From Campylobacteraceae bacterium (lineage in GTDB: Bacteria; Campylobacterota; Campylobacteria; Campylobacterales; JALSKU01): DNA of 7,826 nucleotides. The position numbers were made by a program, and so were the translations under genes. The notes below the pieces were generated by a model. It ran no database searches and had not been told where the DNA came from. It was given only the letters and a program-made list of their open reading frames with translations. This document shows, in pieces, positions 5,532-7,826 of this stretch. The stretch covers positions 1-7,826 of the forward strand of contig WFMT01000219.1 of assembly GCA_015488975.1 (NCBI GenBank), in the 5' to 3' direction. The stretch's first letter is position 1, and each line of letters opens with the position of its first letter.

Positions 5532-7443
5532 TTGCTTTAGTGCCTATTATTTTTGTTGTCGCTATGTCTGATTCCAATAATTTAATCTGGAGTTTTTCAA
5601 ACAATTCAACCTCTTCATTTGGAAGAAATACTCTAGCCCCTTTTATATCGCCATCACTTGAAGCTATTGGAGTGGAATGATTGCTCGATATGATGGCATT
5701 AATAATTTTATCTATATTATCTTTTGCCCATCTGGCATATTTTCTATCCATAAAATCATAAGCAACTTTATCAGATTCTCTTTCTAATTCGCTAAGTTTT
5801 TCACAAAGAAGCTTGATATCTTTTAGTAGAAATTGTTTAAATCTTTCATCTTTTCTTATGATAGATTTTAAGAGTCTATGAAGGGTCAAGTCGCTGTATC
5901 TTCTTATGGGAGAAGTAAAATGAGTATATCTTTTAAAGCCAAGTCCAAAATGCCCAATATTTTCGGCAGTATAACGGGCTTGTTTTTGAGCTCTTATGAT
6001 AAGTTTGTCAACATGCTCTTCAAGTCCTAATTTTTTTGCTTTGCGCTGGATTTCCAAGATCAAAGAGTGCAAATCAGTTTTAAAATGAACAAATATACCA
6101 AGTTCTGCAACCTGCTCCAACAAAGTAGAAATATCATCATAAGATGGTGGTTCATGAGTTCTAAAAATACCATAATCAAACATTTTAGCAGCAGCTTTAT
6201 TTGCTAAAAGCATACACTCCTCTACTAGCGAGTGAGATGGCGTTTCAAACTCTTTTATTGTTTTAAGAAGATTTTGATCTGCATCCAAAAGCATTCTTAT
6301 CTCAGATGAATGAAAATCATATCCTTTTTCCAATCTTTTTTTTCTAATTTTTTGTGCCAGCTTATTTAACGGTTTTATATAAGAGACAATATCATCTTCT
6401 CTTGAAGAAGTATCTAAAAGAGTATCAACCTCATCATAGGTAAATCTCTTTTTAGAATTAATAATACTCTCAATCAATTCTTCATTCTCAACTTCGAGTG
6501 TCTTGGGATTTATTTTGATTTTAAATGTAAAAGTCAACCTGTCTTCATTTGGTTTTAGCGAACAAATATTTTCACTCAAAGTTCTTGGGAGCATTGGGAT
6601 GGATTTATGAGGAAAATATATGGAAAAACCTCTCTTTATGGCTTCTTTATCTATATTTCCCTGATAAAATACATATTCGCTGACATCAGCTATAGCCACA
6701 TAAATGATATGATTTTTTACATCAAAATATATCGCATCATCAAAATCTTTGGCAGTTGCAGGATCAATAGTACAAAAGGGCAAATCAGTTAAATCTACTC
6801 TGCCTGGATACATATCTTTATCTACAAAGTCTCCAAAACTTTTAGCTTCAAGCTCACTCTTCTTTGAAAACATTTCTATTTTATTATATAGAGTCATAGA
6901 GATTTTTTCATCAACTTTTGGATCTTTTAAAACTCCTAAAATTTCAACAATAGATGAAGTTTTACTATCTATTTTAAGCACTGCCTCTTTGGGCAACTGT
7001 TTTAATGATTTTTGAGAAGCACTTATGATACTTTCCAAGCCTGTCTTTATATTGATTCCAATAATTTTTTTATTTATAAGCTTTGTATATACCACTTGAA
7101 AAATATCTTTTTTTCTAATGATATAAACAACCTTAGCTTTAGGTCTGCCATAATGTGAAAAAACTCTTTTTGCTAAGACAATATCGCCTTTTTCAGAGTT
7201 TTTTAAATCTTTCGTTTCAATCAGCAAGTCTTTTACTTTCTTTTCAGTAATAACTTCCAAAAAGCCAAGATTTGACCTTGTGATGTCCACAGAACCAAAT
7301 CTAAAATCAGAATTTAACTTATAAGTATTTTTATATTGTTTTATAGATTTTAGCTTGAAAAAATCATTTATAAGGTATGTATAATCCTCAGGTATATCTT
7401 CTTTTGTTACACCTTTGGTAAGTGCATATAAAAATTCTCTCAC
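5524..7443 (-). CDS. rnr: Ribonuclease R, short form (RNB family 3'-5' exoribonuclease)
   Basis: RNase R degrades RNA processively from the 3' end and takes part in rRNA and mRNA quality control. The 639-residue protein has cold-shock-like OB segments (about 60-190, including GDIVLAKRVFSHYGRPKAKV) and a complete RNB catalytic domain. The catalytic motif is DPATAKDFDD, with aspartates D227, D233, D235 and D236 matching RNase II D201, D207, D209 and D210. The second signature HFTSPIRRYSD is at 508-518. About 100 residues follow, ending in a weak OB/S1-like stretch. It lacks the N-terminal helix-turn-helix and the lysine-rich C-terminal tail of E. coli RNase R (813 residues), and no clear S1 domain is visible; short RNase R is known in Helicobacter and Campylobacter. 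The start is GTG (7443-7441), overlapping the upstream stop as GTGA, with GGAG at 7458-7455 at a long 11-base spacing. RNase II is the alternative name; the length and catalytic motifs favour the RNase R group. Confidence 0.92.
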   Translation of the reverse strand: MREFLYALTKGVTKEDIPEDYTYLINDFFKLKSIKQYKNTYKLNSDFRFGSVDITRSNLGFLEVITEKKVKDLLIETKDLKNSEKGDIVLAKRVFSHYGRPKAKVVYIIRKKDIFQVVYTKLINKKIIGINIKTGLESIISASQKSLKQLPKEAVLKIDSKTSSIVEILGVLKDPKVDEKISMTLYNKIEMFSKKSELEAKSFGDFVDKDMYPGRVDLTDLPFCTIDPATAKDFDDAIYFDVKNHIIYVAIADVSEYVFYQGNIDKEAIKRGFSIYFPHKSIPMLPRTLSENICSLKPNEDRLTFTFKIKINPKTLEVENEELIESIINSKKRFTYDEVDTLLDTSSREDDIVSYIKPLNKLAQKIRKKRLEKGYDFHSSEIRMLLDADQNLLKTIKEFETPSHSLVEECMLLANKAAAKMFDYGIFRTHEPPSYDDISTLLEQVAELGIFVHFKTDLHSLILEIQRKAKKLGLEEHVDKLIIRAQKQARYTAENIGHFGLGFKRYTHFTSPIRRYSDLTLHRLLKSIIRKDERFKQFLLKDIKLLCEKLSELERESDKVAYDFMDRKYARWAKDNIDKIINAIISSNHSTPIASSDGDIKGARVFLPNEEVELFEKLQIKLLESDIATTKIIGTKANV

Positions 7444-7826
7444 CCTTGCATTATCTCCAAAGATTTAGTAAATTTTTCTCTTTCGAGTCCATAATCTTCT
7501 ATCGTATTGTATGCTTCTTGTAATCCGTCTTTTTTAAATCGCCCATTGCTGTTAATTGCATTTTTTACTACATTTAAAGCTATAGCATAAGGTCTGGTAT
7601 TCTCATCTGCATTCTCAATTTCAAGTGAATATCTAATAGCATTGACAATTTTATCTTCAATATTCCAATGCTCCAATATTGCAGCAGTCATCTCTTCGCT
7701 ACTTGCATTTAGATACTCTTCTTCAAGTTGTGATATTTCAAGTGCTGTTTTTCTGTTTGACAATTCTTGGGAAAATTGTTTTACTTTATTCTCTTCTTTT
7801 AACTCTGCAGCTAATATAATTTTTCC
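7440..7826 (-). CDS. HDOD-domain protein, C-terminal part (gene continues beyond the window)
   Basis: The frame is open from the stop codon at 7442-7440 to the right edge of the window, giving 128 residues; the start lies outside. The TTG at 7763-7761 is an internal leucine codon, not a start, because the frame upstream of it reads GKIILAAELKEENK without a break and belongs to the same fold. The pattern GKIILA..., then ALEISQLEEEYLNASSEEMTAAILEHWNIEDKIVNAIRYS, then YAIALNVVKNAIN is typical of the second half of HDOD domains, non-catalytic relatives of HD phosphohydrolases found in regulatory proteins of motility, signalling and stress. Function here is unknown. The stop overlaps the rnr start by 4 bases, so the two are in one operon and probably translationally coupled. 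Confidence 0.8.
   Translation of the reverse strand, partial: GKIILAAELKEENKVKQFSQELSNRKTALEISQLEEEYLNASSEEMTAAILEHWNIEDKIVNAIRYSLEIENADENTRPYAIALNVVKNAINSNGRFKKDGLQEAYNTIEDYGLEREKFTKSLEIMQG

Noticed and set aside
6607..7015. Two plus-strand frames (6607-6792 and 6749-7015) opposite rnr
   Set aside because: Both are antisense to the catalytic region of RNase R and show no protein features.
7440..7763. A 107-residue protein starting at the TTG at 7763
   Set aside because: The frame continues upstream to the window edge with HDOD-like sequence, so the TTG is an internal codon and the gene is partial.
1..7826. Search for a mobile element, CRISPR array, tRNA, defence or toxin system
   Set aside because: Almost all the DNA is taken up by recognised core genes with uniform composition; no repeats array, transposase, integrase or tRNA-like sequence was seen.

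Overview
This is an ordinary chromosomal housekeeping segment from a low-GC, AT-rich Gram-negative bacterium. It is most likely a member of Campylobacterota (the former Epsilonproteobacteria), plausibly a Sulfurimonas-type organism. The evidence is the protein character: a short BamD, a short RNase R, a Lon with an insertion in its protease domain, and a ribosomal protein S6 with a long charged tail. The adjacency of bamD-lon with rpsF-ssb-rpsR also fits what I recall of Campylobacter-type genomes. The genus is inference; the window has no rRNA or other strong taxonomic marker.

Layout: two convergent transcription units meet near position 3190-3203. On the + strand lie bamD (outer-membrane assembly lipoprotein, 104-745) and lon (ATP-dependent protease, 766-3189), separated by 20 bases. 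On the - strand, read right to left, is a tightly packed block. It starts with the C-terminal end of an HDOD-domain protein (running off the right edge, stop at 7440). It continues with rnr (RNase R, 7443-5524), holA (DNA polymerase III delta, 5531-4548), rpsF (S6, 4448-3990), ssb (3979-3485) and rpsR (S18, 3467-3204). The first three overlap at their ends by 4 and 8 bases. The only sizeable gap in the block is the 99 bases between holA and rpsF, which holds candidate -10 boxes and a 9-bp hairpin in the rpsF leader. The convergent ends of lon and rpsR share a perfect 10-bp stem-loop whose loop contains the lon stop codon.

Functionally, the window combines envelope biogenesis and protein quality control (+ strand) with RNA decay, replisome loading, single-strand DNA protection and small-subunit ribosome assembly (- strand). 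The classic rpsF-ssb-rpsR core is intact, and S6 and S18 are known binding partners on the 30S platform.

I see no mobile element, CRISPR array, tRNA, rRNA, toxin, defence gene or clearly novel system. The points worth a second look are modest: the hairpin in the rpsF leader as a possible S6:S18 autoregulatory site, the shared hairpin containing the lon stop codon, the shortened RNase R, and the long charged tail of S6.
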